From the NCBI RefSeq assembly GCF_012034175.1, contig NZ_JAATEJ010000009.1, forward strand, positions 1-64,000: a DNA stretch of 64,000 bases, read 5' to 3'. Within the stretch, counting starts at the first letter, position 1. Each line of letters starts with the position of its first letter. Shown piece by piece: positions 37,416-46,437 of the stretch. The stretch comes from Actinacidiphila epipremni. Lineage in GTDB: Bacteria; Actinomycetota; Actinomycetes; Streptomycetales; Streptomycetaceae. The translations under genes were made by a program, and so were the position numbers. Under the pieces are notes generated by a model that searched no databases, was not told where the DNA came from, and worked only from the letters and a program-made list of their open reading frames with translations.

Positions 37416-39719
37416 ATGGCTCACAAGCGTTCGGGCGGGGGGCTGACGACGGCCCAGCAGGCCGCCAAGTTCCTCGGCGTCAGTGTTCTGGCCGGCGCGG
37501 TCCTGGCGGGGATCGCCCTGCCCGCCGTCGGGGCGCTCGGCCTGTCGGCGAAGGGCACGGCGGCCGGCTTCGACGACCTGCCCGGCGAGCTCAAGGCCCC
37601 GCCGCTCAGTCAGGCGTCGAAGATCCTGGACTCCAAGGGCGGCCTGATCGCCACCGTCTACTCGCGCGACCGCACCGTCGTCCCGATCGAGCAGATGAGC
37701 CCCAACATCCTCAAGGCGATAGTCGACATCGAGGACTCGCGCTACTACGAGCACGGCGCCCTCGACCTGAAGGGCATCCTGCGGGCCCTCAGCAACAACG
37801 CCTCCGACGGCAACACCCAGGGCGCCTCCACGCTCACCCAGCAGTACGTCAAGAACGTCTTCGTGGAGGAGGCCGGCGACGACCCGACCAAGGTCGCCCA
37901 GGCCACCCAGCAGACCATCGGGCGCAAGATCAAGGAGATGAAGTACGCGATCCAGGTCGAGAAGGAGCTCGGCAAGAAGAAGATCCTGGAGAACTACCTC
38001 AACATCACCTTCTTCGGCGAGCAGGCCTACGGCATCGAGGCCGCCTCGCAGCGCTACTTCAGCACCTCCGCCAAGAACCTCTCCCTGACCCAGGCCGCGC
38101 TGCTGGCCGGCATGGTGCAGTCGCCGAGCCGCTACGACCCGGTCACCAGCCCGGAGACCGCCCTCGCCCGGCGCAACACCGTGCTCACCCGGATGGCACA
38201 GCTGAAGGACATCACGCCGGCGCAGGCCGACGCGGCGAAGAAGACCCCACTGGGCCTGAAGGTCAGCTCCCCGAAGAACGGCTGCATCACCGCCGCGAAC
38301 GGCGCCGGCTTCTTCTGCGACTACGTCCGCAACTCGTTCCTGACCAACGCCGCCTTCGGCAAGACCAAGGCCGATCGGCAGAAGACCTGGGACACCGGCG
38401 GCCTGACCATCACCACGACCCTCGACCCCAAGTCGCAGAAGTCGCTCATGAAGGGCCTGGGCGAGCACGTCTACAAGAGCGACAAGTTCGTCGCCGCGGA
38501 CACGATGGTGCAGCCCGGCACCGGCAAGATCATCGCCATGGGCCAGAGCAAGCCGTACGGCTTCGGCACCAACCAGACGCAGATCAACCTGTCGGTCGAC
38601 AAGACCATGGGCAGCAGCGGCGGCTTCCAGCAGGGCTCGACCTTCAAGCCGATAACGGCCGCCGCGGCCCTGGAGGCGGGCTTCAAGCCCGACCAGACCT
38701 ACCCGTCGCCGAACAAGATGGACACCTACCCGGACGTCACCAACTGCTCCGGCCAGACCATCCACGCGCACTCCGGCGAGGGCACCCAGAACGAGATGCC
38801 GAGCGAGGTCGGGCCGTACTCCATGCCCGACGCCCTCAAGCACTCCATCAACACCTACTTCGTCGCCCTCGAAGCCGACGTCGGCCTGTGCCCGATCCTC
38901 AACATGGCCAACAAGCTCGGCGTCGTCCGCGCCGACGGCAAGCCCATGGTCCAGGGCGCCTCGCTGACGCTGGGTACGAACGAGGTCTCGCCGCTGTCGG
39001 TGGCCGCCGCCTACGCGGCCTTCGCCAACCGCGGCGTCTACTGCACGCCGGTCGCCATCCAGTCGGTGAAGGCGTCCAACGGCAAGCAGCTGCCGGTGCC
39101 GAAGTCGATCTGCAACCGGGCGATGTCGCAGAACACCGCGGACACCCTCAACAGCATGCTCAAGGGCGTCGTCGACGACGGTACGGGCACCGCCGCCGAC
39201 CTCCCCGGCCGCGACACCGCAGGCAAGACCGGTACGACCGACGAGCGCAAGGACGCCTGGTTCGCCGGCTACACCCCCTCGCTGGCCTCCGCGGTGTGGC
39301 TGGGCGACCCGTTCGGCAAGGGCCCGCACGGCAAGCGGCTGTCGATGTACGCCGGCGCGGCCGACAACGGCGGGATAAAGGTCAAGATCGGCCCGAAGAC
39401 CTTCGACAAGGTCGAGGGCGCGACCGGCCCGGCGCCGATCTGGAAGGACGCGATGCTCGGCGCGCTGGACGGCACGTCGAACGAGCACTTCGTGACGGTC
39501 CCGCTGCCCGGCCCGGCCCCCCGCAACAACCAGCCGAACCAGCCCGGCGACGGCGCCACCACCCCACCGGACGACGGCAAGGGCCACCTGCCGAACCCGT
39601 TCCCGACCTTCTCCTTCCCGCCGGGCACGCTCGGCGGCGGCACCAACGGAGGCGCCAACGGCGGGGGCGCGGGCGGCGGCAACGGCAGAGGTGGCGGCGG
39701 CGGTACGGCGGGCCCGTGA
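37416..39719 (+). CDS. Class A penicillin-binding protein (transglycosylase/transpeptidase)
   Basis: 767 residues. One membrane anchor (about 19-43) is followed by a GT51 glycosyltransferase domain with catalytic Glu106 (DIEDSRYYEHG) and QGASTLTQQYVKN (135-147), and a transpeptidase domain with S408-T-F-K, S477-I-N and K604-T-G. The tail is Pro/Gly-rich and likely extracellular. It builds and cross-links peptidoglycan. Stands next to wblA as in other streptomycetes (S. coelicolor SCO3580 position). Confidence 0.95.
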   Translation: MAHKRSGGGLTTAQQAAKFLGVSVLAGAVLAGIALPAVGALGLSAKGTAAGFDDLPGELKAPPLSQASKILDSKGGLIATVYSRDRTVVPIEQMSPNILKAIVDIEDSRYYEHGALDLKGILRALSNNASDGNTQGASTLTQQYVKNVFVEEAGDDPTKVAQATQQTIGRKIKEMKYAIQVEKELGKKKILENYLNITFFGEQAYGIEAASQRYFSTSAKNLSLTQAALLAGMVQSPSRYDPVTSPETALARRNTVLTRMAQLKDITPAQADAAKKTPLGLKVSSPKNGCITAANGAGFFCDYVRNSFLTNAAFGKTKADRQKTWDTGGLTITTTLDPKSQKSLMKGLGEHVYKSDKFVAADTMVQPGTGKIIAMGQSKPYGFGTNQTQINLSVDKTMGSSGGFQQGSTFKPITAAAALEAGFKPDQTYPSPNKMDTYPDVTNCSGQTIHAHSGEGTQNEMPSEVGPYSMPDALKHSINTYFVALEADVGLCPILNMANKLGVVRADGKPMVQGASLTLGTNEVSPLSVAAAYAAFANRGVYCTPVAIQSVKASNGKQLPVPKSICNRAMSQNTADTLNSMLKGVVDDGTGTAADLPGRDTAGKTGTTDERKDAWFAGYTPSLASAVWLGDPFGKGPHGKRLSMYAGAADNGGIKVKIGPKTFDKVEGATGPAPIWKDAMLGALDGTSNEHFVTVPLPGPAPRNNQPNQPGDGATTPPDDGKGHLPNPFPTFSFPPGTLGGGTNGGANGGGAGGGNGRGGGGGTAGP

Positions 39720-39757
39720 GCACCCGAGCGTGAGCCTGCGGCGCTGAGCGTACGAAG

Positions 39758-39784
39758 GGGCGCCCTCCTTGGCGGGGGGCGCCC
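39758..39784 (+). terminator. Terminator after the PBP gene
   Basis: GGGCGCCC arms (39,758-39,765 and 39,777-39,784) flank a short loop; a weak ATTT stretch follows. Confidence 0.65.
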
Positions 39785-39919
39785 ATTTCACGTGGGCGGG
39801 GGGGGCGGGGAGCCCGCGCTCAAGTTCACGTGGGCGGCGAGGTGGGGAGCCTGCCCTCAAGCGAACGGGCGGCAGGCAACCGGGTCACCCACCAAGAACA
39901 GGTCACCCACCAGGTGAAC

Positions 39920-40006
39920 ACAAGTCACAAGTCACAGGCCACAAGTCACAGGTGGCAGGTCACAGGTGGCAGGTGGCAGGTCACAGGCCACAAGTCACAA
40001 GTCATC
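39920..40006. repeat. Minisatellite of AAGTCACAGG/AGGTGGC units
   Basis: Irregular tandem array of 7- to 10-base units (CACAAGT, CAGGTGGCAGGT, CAGGCCACAAGT) in an 87-base block at the end of the YqeY gene, after an earlier pair of degenerate repeats near 39,789-39,860. It is unlike the surrounding GC-rich sequence. It ends within the last codons of the YqeY gene. Confidence 0.75.
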
Positions 40007-40460
40007 CACCAAGCTGCCGCTTGACCTCGGCGGCGACGCGACCGCCCTCCGCGCGCTTGGCGACCTTCGGGTTGACGACCTTCATGACGGCCCCCATGCC
40101 CTTGGGCCCCTCGGCGCCGGACTCGGCGATGGCCTCCCGGACCAGGACGGCAAGCTCCTCGTCGCTGAGCTGCTGCGGCAGATACCCGGCCAGGAGCTCA
40201 CCCTCGGCGCGCTCCCGCTGCGCGGACTCGGCCCGGCCGCCCTGCTCGAACGCCTCCGCAGCCTCCCGGCGCTTCTTCGCCTCGCGGCCGATGACCGTGA
40301 GCACCTCCTCGTCGGAGAGCTCCCGCGCCGTCGCGCCCGCGACCTCCTCCTTGGTGATGGCGGTCAGCGTGAGCCGAAGCGTGGCGGAACGCAGCTCGTC
40401 CCGGCTCTTGATCGCCGCGGTGAGGTCGTCCTTGAGTCGCTGCTTGAGGGTCGTGTCCAT
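40002..40460 (-). CDS. GatB/YqeY-domain protein
   Basis: 152 residues. Starts TTLKQRLKDDLTAAIKSRDEL and ends in the tail domain (MGAVMKVVNPKVAKRAEGG). The C-terminal part is the tRNA-binding tail domain of GatB; stand-alone YqeY proteins are linked to tRNA-dependent amidation or quality control, but function is not settled. The last few residues overlap the minisatellite. Confidence 0.9.
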   Translation of the reverse strand: MDTTLKQRLKDDLTAAIKSRDELRSATLRLTLTAITKEEVAGATARELSDEEVLTVIGREAKKRREAAEAFEQGGRAESAQRERAEGELLAGYLPQQLSDEELAVLVREAIAESGAEGPKGMGAVMKVVNPKVAKRAEGGRVAAEVKRQLGG

Positions 40461-40712
40461 GCCCCCGATTTTGGCACCCTCCCGAGGGAGGTGCCCCGGA
40501 TTAACGCTCGGCCCGGCCACGGGCGATGGTCAGCGGAGGACAAACGACGGCCGGCGAAGGCCACGGAGCCAGCTCGGAGAAGCCCGAAGAAGCCGGAGCA
40601 ACCGAAAAGGAACCCGGGAGAACCGGGAGAACCGGGGAAGAACCCCGGAGAGGATCCCACAGGGAGCCCCACAGGGCGCCGGCCCCACCCCCACCTCTGA
40701 CACGATGGGGGG

Positions 40713-41675
40713 ATGCGTGCGCGATACGGAGTACCTCTCGGTGTGACGGCGGCAGGCGCGGCCTGCCTGGCTTATGCGGCGGGTTTCGAGGTGCGGTCGT
40801 TCCGGCTGCGCAGGGTGGAGGTCCCGGTGCTGCCACCGGACATGCGCCCGATCCGTATCCTCCAGATCTCCGACATCCACATGGTGTCGGGCCAGCGCAA
40901 GAAGGCCCGCTGGCTGCAGTCGCTGGCCGGCCTGCGCCCGGACCTGGTGGTGAACACCGGCGATAATCTGTCGGACCCCACGGCCGTCCCCGAGGTGCTG
41001 GACGCGCTGGGCCCCCTGATGCGCTTCCCGGGCGCGTACGTCTTCGGCTCGAACGACTACTACGGCCCGAAGTTCCGCAACCCGGGGCGCTACCTGGTCG
41101 AGAAGGCCCGCGGCCAGCACGGCCTGAACGGCAAGAGCCACAGCGCGCACGGCGTGATCCGCAACCCCTGGGGCGACCTGCGCGACGCGTTCGACGCGGC
41201 GGGCTGGGTGGGCCTGAGCAACAGCCGCGGCCACGTCAAGCTCGACCACGGCCCGGTGCTGAGCCTGACGGGCCTGGACGACCCGCACATCAAGCGCGAC
41301 CGCTACGCCCGCGTCGCCGGCGGCCCCGACCCGGACGCCGACTTCCCCCTGGCGATCGTCCACGCCCCCTACCTGCGCGTCCTCGACGCCTTCACGGCCG
41401 ACCGCTACCCCCTCATCCTCGCCGGCCACACCCACGGCGGCCAGCTCTGCATCCCCTTCTACGGCGCCCTGGTCACCAACTGCGACCTCGACACCGACCG
41501 CGTCAAGGGCCTGTCCACCCACACCGCCACCGGCTCCACCTCCTACCTCCACGTCTCCGCCGGCTGCGGCACCAACCGCTACACCCCCCTCCGCCTGGCC
41601 TGCCCCCCCGAGGCCACCCTCCTCACCCTGACCCCCACCGAAACCGGATTTCGCCCACAGCCCGCCGTCCGCTAA
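40713..41675 (+). CDS. Metallophosphoesterase, membrane-anchored
   Basis: 320 residues with an N-terminal hydrophobic stretch ([15 protein letters not shown]) and the calcineurin-like set: ISDIHMV (D-x-H), [17 protein letters not shown], and [12 protein letters not shown]. The metals would hydrolyse phosphodiesters or phospholipid headgroups (YkuE-like). The gene ends 18 bases before the tRNA-Pro; its stop TAA is part of the tRNA -10 box. Confidence 0.93.
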   Translation: MRARYGVPLGVTAAGAACLAYAAGFEVRSFRLRRVEVPVLPPDMRPIRILQISDIHMVSGQRKKARWLQSLAGLRPDLVVNTGDNLSDPTAVPEVLDALGPLMRFPGAYVFGSNDYYGPKFRNPGRYLVEKARGQHGLNGKSHSAHGVIRNPWGDLRDAFDAAGWVGLSNSRGHVKLDHGPVLSLTGLDDPHIKRDRYARVAGGPDPDADFPLAIVHAPYLRVLDAFTADRYPLILAGHTHGGQLCIPFYGALVTNCDLDTDRVKGLSTHTATGSTSYLHVSAGCGTNRYTPLRLACPPEATLLTLTPTETGFRPQPAVR

Positions 41676-41678
41676 AGT
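41649..41678 (+). promoter_or_regulatory. Candidate promoter of tRNA-Pro
   Basis: TTTCGC (41,649-41,654) and TAAAGT (41,673-41,678), 18 bases apart, with the tRNA 15 bases further. It overlaps the 3' end of the phosphoesterase gene. Confidence 0.45.
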
Positions 41679-41692
41679 TATCCCCGTTGCAC

Positions 41693-41769
<77 letters not shown>

Positions 41770-41780
41770 GGAAAGCAGCA

Positions 41781-41830
41781 GGTGGGCCGGTCACATACGG
41801 ATCTCCGTATGTGACCGGCCCACCTTTTTT
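41781..41830 (+). terminator. Perfect terminator between tRNA-Pro and integrase
   Basis: GGTGGGCCGGTCACATACGG (20 bases) with its exact complement, ATCT loop, followed by TTTTTT. It terminates the tRNA transcript and lies where the integrase message (other strand) also ends, so it is bidirectional in shape. Confidence 0.9.
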
Positions 41831-41870
41831 GTGCGCAGGGGAGCCAGAAGGGGAGCCACCGACCGCCAGA

Positions 41871-43052
41871 TCAGCCGGGCTCGCCGTCCTCCTCTCCCCC
41901 GCCCACGGCGAAGATCTCGTCCATGGCGCCGGCGCCCTCGGTGATCACCGGCCGGAGCTGCTTCCGGTAGACGGCCTCTGTGGTGGCCGTGCTGCTGTGA
42001 CCTACGACACGGGCGATCACCTCCAGCGGGATGCCGTGGTCCGAGAGCAGGGACACGAAGCTGTGCCGGAGCTCCCGTGGGGTCCAGTCGCGGGTCAGCC
42101 CGGCCTTGACCACGATGGCCTTGAAGTCGCGGCGGACGTGGGAGGCGTCGAGCGCGTTCGCCGTCCTGGTGGCGAAGACCAGGCCCGACGTGGACCACTC
42201 CAGCCTTGCCCACGCCCGTTCCTGCTTCTGCCAGGTTCGGTGCTGCTCCAGTACCTTCACCACCTGCTGCGGCAATGCCAGCGTGCGACGGCTCTTCCGG
42301 GTCTTGGTGTCCCCGTGCCGGCGCACCGACCGCCAGACCTCGACGTGCGGCACCGTGCCTTCCGGTGGCGAGAGGTGGACGTGGTCCCAGGTGAGCGGCC
42401 GGGCTTCCTCCGTGCGAATGCCGATGAGCAGGGACAGGACGACGTAGGCGTACAGCCTGGTCCCCTGTGCCGCGGCAAGCACGGCTTTCGCCTGGTCCAG
42501 CGTCAGGGCCTTGCTCGGTCGGCCCGGCCGTCCCTCCGGCACGGTGACCAGGTCGGCGACGTTGCGCAGCACCTTGTCCCTGCGCTGCGCGTGGGTGATG
42601 GACCGGCGAAGCACCGAGTAGACCTCTCGCAGGGAGCGTGTCGCGAGCGCGTCGGCCCGGTCGTCCAACCAGTCGTCCACGTCGTCCGCCGTGAGGTCCT
42701 TGAGCTTGGCCTTGCCCAGGAAAGGGATGACGTGGTTGTCGGCGAGGCTCCGGCACTTGTCGACCGTCTTCTCGTCCCGCCCTTTGAGGCCGCGGCCGAT
42801 CCAGTCGTTCACGGCGTCGGCCACCGTGTAGTTGGCGGGCGTCTTGACGCCCGTCTCCACTTCCTTCTTGAGCTCACGGAGCTTGGCGCGTACTTCGGTT
42901 TTCGTCTTCCCTCGGACCTTCACGCGCCGGCGCTTGCCGGATGGGGTGAAGCCGAGGGAGGCCGCGCCTACGTACCTGTTCTTGGATGCGTCCCAGTAGA
43001 TCGAGTCAGCGCCGTTTCCCGCTTTGCGGGAGCTTTTGGGTTCGGTTGTCAT
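41871..43052 (-). CDS. int: AICE tyrosine recombinase/integrase
   Basis: 393 residues. Core-binding domain at about 50-170 (TVADAVNDWIGRGLKG) and catalytic domain with the first Arg in SLLIGIRTEEARPLTW, the RELRHSFVSLL block (second Arg; the usual His-x-x-Arg begins with Arg), GHSSTATTEAVYRKQL with the His and nucleophilic Tyr. It mediates integration into the tRNA-Pro 3' end 100 bases away. Separated from the excisionase by a hairpin. Confidence 0.95.
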   Translation of the reverse strand: MTTEPKSSRKAGNGADSIYWDASKNRYVGAASLGFTPSGKRRRVKVRGKTKTEVRAKLRELKKEVETGVKTPANYTVADAVNDWIGRGLKGRDEKTVDKCRSLADNHVIPFLGKAKLKDLTADDVDDWLDDRADALATRSLREVYSVLRRSITHAQRRDKVLRNVADLVTVPEGRPGRPSKALTLDQAKAVLAAAQGTRLYAYVVLSLLIGIRTEEARPLTWDHVHLSPPEGTVPHVEVWRSVRRHGDTKTRKSRRTLALPQQVVKVLEQHRTWQKQERAWARLEWSTSGLVFATRTANALDASHVRRDFKAIVVKAGLTRDWTPRELRHSFVSLLSDHGIPLEVIARVVGHSSTATTEAVYRKQLRPVITEGAGAMDEIFAVGGGEEDGEPG

Positions 43053-43073
43053 GCAGCGTCGGGCCTTTCGACG

Positions 43074-43106
43074 GAAGGGCCGCGCTATGTGCGAGCGCGG
43101 CCCTTC
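43074..43106 (-). promoter_or_regulatory. Hairpin in the xis-int gap
   Basis: GAAGGGCCGCGC/GCGCGGCCCTTC, a perfect 12-base stem with a 9-base loop, 21 bases before the integrase start. It could attenuate read-through from the excisionase gene. The loop differs from the leader hairpins elsewhere in the element. Confidence 0.55.
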
Positions 43107-43126
43107 GTCTGCGAAGTCGGTTGTGG

Positions 43127-43351
43127 TCAGGCGGCGGCGGTGGCTTCGGCCTTGAGCAGGTCGATGTACTCCTCGATGTACTCGGTCGGGATCAGGCGGC
43201 GACGGCCCACGCGGACCGTCCGCAGCCGCCCCAATCGGATCTCCTCGTAAGCGGTGGAACGGCCCACGCCGATGAGTTCGGCAGCCGCTTCCACGCAGTG
43301 CAGACGCCGCGCAACGGTGGTCGGAGCAGCGTCGGTGACGGCGGTGGTCAC
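43127..43351 (-). CDS. xis: Excisionase (helix-turn-helix)
   Basis: 74 residues, MerR-like HTH: LHCVEAAAELIGVGRSTAY then EEIRLGRLRTVRVGRRRLIP. It would direct the integrase towards excision. GTG start with GAAGGAG. A GGGAG-type stem (43,384-43,412) lies 33 bases upstream. It is one gene away from int, the normal AICE order. Confidence 0.92.
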   Translation of the reverse strand: MTTAVTDAAPTTVARRLHCVEAAAELIGVGRSTAYEEIRLGRLRTVRVGRRRLIPTEYIEEYIDLLKAEATAAA

Positions 43352-43416
43352 TGGTTCTCCTTCGCGCTGGTGTCGGTGGTTCGGGAGAGGGGAGGCGGCC
43401 CCTCCCCCCTCCAAGT

Positions 43417-43632
43417 CCGCTACAGCCGCTACCGCTGCTACGCCGCAGGTCAGGGCAACCTTTCGGCGTAGCGGCGGGATGGGCTGTAGCGGACGGATGC
43501 GCTACAGCGGCAGCGTGGGCGTAGCGGAACCGGCGTTCGTAGCGGCGTCGTAGCGGCTACCGGCCGCCACGTCCGCTACGTCGTCGCCGCTGGTCAACGC
43601 TCCGGGAAGGGCTTCCGTGGCGGATGTAGCGG
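43417..43632. repeat. GTAGCGG repeat cluster at the DUF3631 3' end
   Basis: Nine perfect GTAGCGG (or CCGCTAC) copies: complement at 43,417, 43,426 and 43,573; direct at 43,468, 43,486, 43,521, 43,539, 43,550 and 43,626, with near-copies at 43,435 and 43,499. They span the gap before xis and the end of the DUF3631 gene. A replication origin or partition/transfer locus is proposed; a second, smaller cluster is near traB. Confidence 0.8.
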
Positions 43633-44737
43633 ACTTCCGAGCCGGGGGGCAGTAACGGGCCCATGCGTCGGCGAGATCCGCGGCGTAGTAGCCCTTGGAC
43701 ACTCCCTCGCCGACGCGCATGTTGCGGGCTTTGATGGGCTGGTTGTCGGCGTTGACGTACTCCCCCAGCCGCTTGGCCAACTGCCGGGAGTCCAGCGGCT
43801 TGCCGCCCATGTCGGCCCATGGCGCTTCGTCCAGGGTGTTGAGGGCGGCGAGGATCTGCGCGGTGGGCATCCGGTCGGCCCCGCAGAACACGGTGTCGCG
43901 CAGGTCGGTGAGCAGCCGGATTCCCAGCGACGCCTTGTCGCCGGCAGCCGCCGCGGCGACCAGTGCGGCGCATGCCTCCCGGGCTCGCTGCGGCCAGTCA
44001 CCGCCGGCGGCGTCGGCGACGGCGAGCAGGGGTTCCCACACGTCCGCCGGTCGGTCGGTGACCCCTTCCGGCATCTCCGGGAAGGCACCCGTGACGCGGT
44101 CGCGTACGGAATCCGCCCACTTCGCGAGGCGGTCGCGCAGCGCGTGTCCCTCCGGTTCGTGGATACGGCTCCGGAAGGGTTCCACGTGCTCGTTGGGGGC
44201 CCGGCGCCGCATCCGGATGATGACCGACCGGTGCAGGATCGTGTCGGGCAGCCAACCGAGTCCCGCGACGGCCACAGCGGCGTAGACCGGGAATTCCTGT
44301 ACGGTCTGCTGCCCGCCGTCGCCCACGCACCGGTACGACACCCCGATACGGCGGTGACCGGCGTTGATCAGGCCGCGCAGTTCCTCGTTGTCCCCGGCCT
44401 TCGGCCCGAAGACGGTGTCGATCTCGTCGAAGAGGATCGTGGGACGACCGGTCTCCATGCCGGATACCGCCCGGAAGAGCGCGGCCGGCGAGGCGTTCAC
44501 GGCGGCCATGGGGTTGGGGACCAGCGTCCCGCAGATCTCCAGCCCGCGCGTCTTTCCCGAACCCGGTTCAGGGCTGAGGAACGCGAGCCGCGGCGTCGAG
44601 TCGAAGCAGTCGAGCAGGTGCGTGTGGGCGTTCCACAGGACCACGGCGACGTACGCCGCTTCCGTGGGGAAGGCGTTGAATCGGCGGTGGAATGCCTCCA
44701 CCTCGTCGAGCAGGGAGGCGCCGTTCTCGGTGGTCAC
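43502..44737 (-). CDS. DUF3631 ATPase-like replication protein
   Basis: 411 residues. Seen: Walker A LSPEPGSGKTRGLEI (about 57-71), Walker B TILFDEIDTVFGP, then the C-terminal DUF3631 domain with GLGWLPDTILHRSVIIRMRR, DWPQRARE and an end with GALTSGDDVADVAAG. The family accompanies AICE and phage prim-pol proteins and acts as a putative helicase. GTG overlaps the preceding gene (GTGA). The last 130 bases carry part of the GTAGCGG cluster. Confidence 0.88.
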   Translation of the reverse strand: MTTENGASLLDEVEAFHRRFNAFPTEAAYVAVVLWNAHTHLLDCFDSTPRLAFLSPEPGSGKTRGLEICGTLVPNPMAAVNASPAALFRAVSGMETGRPTILFDEIDTVFGPKAGDNEELRGLINAGHRRIGVSYRCVGDGGQQTVQEFPVYAAVAVAGLGWLPDTILHRSVIIRMRRRAPNEHVEPFRSRIHEPEGHALRDRLAKWADSVRDRVTGAFPEMPEGVTDRPADVWEPLLAVADAAGGDWPQRAREACAALVAAAAAGDKASLGIRLLTDLRDTVFCGADRMPTAQILAALNTLDEAPWADMGGKPLDSRQLAKRLGEYVNADNQPIKARNMRVGEGVSKGYYAADLADAWARYCPPARKSATSATEALPGALTSGDDVADVAAGSRYDAATNAGSATPTLPL

Positions 44738-45102
44738 GCTGCCTGCCTCCTTTCGCGTGCGGTGGTGCGGAGCGGGCATGTGGTGCGGTGATCGTTGTGT
44801 GCGTGGACCAGGGCGAGCACTTCGGCGCGGCCGACCGCTTCGACGTGTCGGCCGCATTCGCAGTGCGATTCGCCGCGGGGAATGGCGCGCCAGTCCGGCG
44901 GAGCCACGACATGAAGCCACGCGACCGGCCGGCGTCCGTCGCTCTGGTGCTGGTCAGGACGAAGAGCTGAAATGACGCCCTGACGGGCGGCACCTTTCGG
45001 CGCGCTACTCGCCGCGTCGGGAACCGCCGGTTCGGCGGTCTTGGCCTGGCCGGGGGTGGGCGCAGGGCTTTTCAGGCGGCGGGGCGGGGTCGGCGGTTTC
45101 AC
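44734..45102 (-). CDS. Small AICE protein, possible metal-binding
   Basis: 122 residues. A Pro/Lys-rich N-terminus (KPPTPPRRLKSPAPTPGQ) is followed by WLHVVAPPDWRAIPRGESHC-x-C, a Cys/His pattern (ESHCECGRHVE...HNDHRTTCPL) that suggests a zinc site. Both ends overlap neighbours by four bases, between the prim-pol and DUF3631 genes. It is a recurrent companion of AICE replication genes; function unknown. Confidence 0.75.
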   Translation of the reverse strand: MKPPTPPRRLKSPAPTPGQAKTAEPAVPDAASSAPKGAARQGVISALRPDQHQSDGRRPVAWLHVVAPPDWRAIPRGESHCECGRHVEAVGRAEVLALVHAHNDHRTTCPLRTTARERRQAA

Positions 45103-46004
45103 GCTGCCTCCCGCGGCCGGGCGGTGCGAATGGACCAGTTGAGCGCGGAACGGATAGTGGCCCGGCACTCGCCCGCCGGGAGTCCGGCAGACTCCCCCGC
45201 CGCCTGAAAAGCCTCTTCCACGGCGCCGCGGTCGAGGTCTCCCCACGCCACGAACCGGCCCACAGCCCGTACGGCACGCAGCAACTCGGCGTTCCGCCCG
45301 CCCTCGGTGGCTCCGGCGACCGCTGCGGATTCCCGGTCGAGCGCCACCGCAGCAACGCGCGTGGCGTTACGGACCGGCGAGGCGCGGAACGGGCCCGCAA
45401 CGGGCCCCTGAGGGGCCGTCACGGCGCTTTGGAGCCATTCGGGTAGGTTTGCAACGGGCGCATCGTCCAGAACCGCATACGGGCCCTCACCGGTCACGCT
45501 CCCGGGAGCGACCACCTGCCCGCCCCAAGCCCTGGTGTCGATCTTCGGGGCGAGCGTGCCCTTGCTGCTGCCCAGCCGGACCCCGGCGGGCGCGGTGAAG
45601 TACAGGTGCCGCCCACCACTGGGAGTCCGGATCGTACGTGTGGTGGGAACGGCCTGCCCGGCGCGCTCGCAGAGCGCCAGGAAGGACGCCACGCCGTCAG
45701 GCGTGCCCTTCTTGTCCTTCGGCTTGAGCGTGTCGAGATCGACCACCAGCAGCCCGGCCGGACCCGTCGCGATACCGACGTTGTACGGCCCGGCAGCCCA
45801 GCACCGCCGGATGCGCTCCGGATCGATGGTGGCGCGCTGCTCGAACTTCCGGTGCCCTTCGGCGCAGTCGCCGGTACGGGGACAGGCGTCTTCTCCGTGC
45901 AGCGCCGGGTATTTGCGGCCGGGCCGCAGCGGGATGACCGGCCAGCCCCTTGCGGCGGCGGCCAACGCTGCGGACAGCAGCGCAGAGGGGTTGGGATGAG
46001 CCAT
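45099..46004 (-). CDS. Bifunctional DNA primase/polymerase (prim-pol)
   Basis: 301 residues. The archaeo-eukaryotic primase core has VIPLRPGRKYPAL at its start, GIATGPAGLLVVDLDTL, GRHLYFTAP and GSVTGEGPYAVL, typical of the bifunctional 'prim-pol' domain of integrating elements. It likely primes and replicates the excised circle together with the DUF3631 protein. Its mRNA leader carries one of the three look-alike hairpins. ATG 46004. Confidence 0.9.
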   Translation of the reverse strand: MAHPNPSALLSAALAAAARGWPVIPLRPGRKYPALHGEDACPRTGDCAEGHRKFEQRATIDPERIRRCWAAGPYNVGIATGPAGLLVVDLDTLKPKDKKGTPDGVASFLALCERAGQAVPTTRTIRTPSGGRHLYFTAPAGVRLGSSKGTLAPKIDTRAWGGQVVAPGSVTGEGPYAVLDDAPVANLPEWLQSAVTAPQGPVAGPFRASPVRNATRVAAVALDRESAAVAGATEGGRNAELLRAVRAVGRFVAWGDLDRGAVEEAFQAAGESAGLPAGECRATIRSALNWSIRTARPREAA

Positions 46005-46039
46005 GCTTGGGTTTCTCCTGTCCTTCGGGATAGGGAGGA

Positions 46040-46084
46040 CCGTGGGCGGCGGGCTGTCCTTGGCCGGGAGACCGCCGCTCACGG
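46040..46084 (-). promoter_or_regulatory. Leader hairpin L1 before prim-pol
   Basis: 13-base stem CCGTGGGCGGCGG/CCGCCGCTCACGG (one G-T pair) with loop GCTGTCCTTGGCCGGGAGA (plus-strand reading), 36 bases before the start codon. The loop is an 18-base exact match to L2. Confidence 0.75.
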
Positions 46085-46091
46085 GTGTGCG

Positions 46092-46412
46092 TCAGGTGTC
46101 TGCGCTGTCAGCGCAGAGCAGGCAGGTGCCGAGTGACCGGGGGATGACGTAGCCCCTATCGGTCCGGCAGGCCGGGCAGGTGCGGCGGGCGCGCATCATC
46201 GCGGCGTGGGCCCGCCACAGGCCCGGGGTCATGGGGCGGACGGGCCGGGCCCGCCGAGCGTCGTAGAGCAGAGCGAAGCGCCGGCCGCGGCGCCACCGGA
46301 TCTCGGCGACCGGATCGGCCCCGCCCGGCCGGAGTCCGGCGGCACGGAGTTGGCGGCGAGTCATGAGCCCGGCGGGCGCGAGACGGTACGGGTAGACAGG
46401 TATGGCGGCCAC
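46092..46412 (-). CDS. RRQRL-motif zinc-binding-like protein
   Basis: 106 residues with an RRQLRAAGLRPGG motif and two Cys-x-x-Cys pairs near the end (CPAC and CLLC). This small protein type often accompanies AICE replication genes; function not known. GTG start with GGAAGGAG. A GTAGCGG-rich zone and a stem loop lie upstream, between it and traB. Confidence 0.8.
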   Translation of the reverse strand: MAAIPVYPYRLAPAGLMTRRQLRAAGLRPGGADPVAEIRWRRGRRFALLYDARRARPVRPMTPGLWRAHAAMMRARRTCPACRTDRGYVIPRSLGTCLLCADSADT

Positions 46413-46437
46413 GGTCTCTCCTTCCGGGAAGGTGGCC

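Noticed and set aside
37176..39860. 894-codon minus-strand frame across the PBP gene
   Set aside because: No domain pattern; fully opposite a well-supported penicillin-binding protein.
39920..40006. Possible CRISPR array
   Set aside because: Units are 7-10 bases with no spacers of uniform length and no cas genes.
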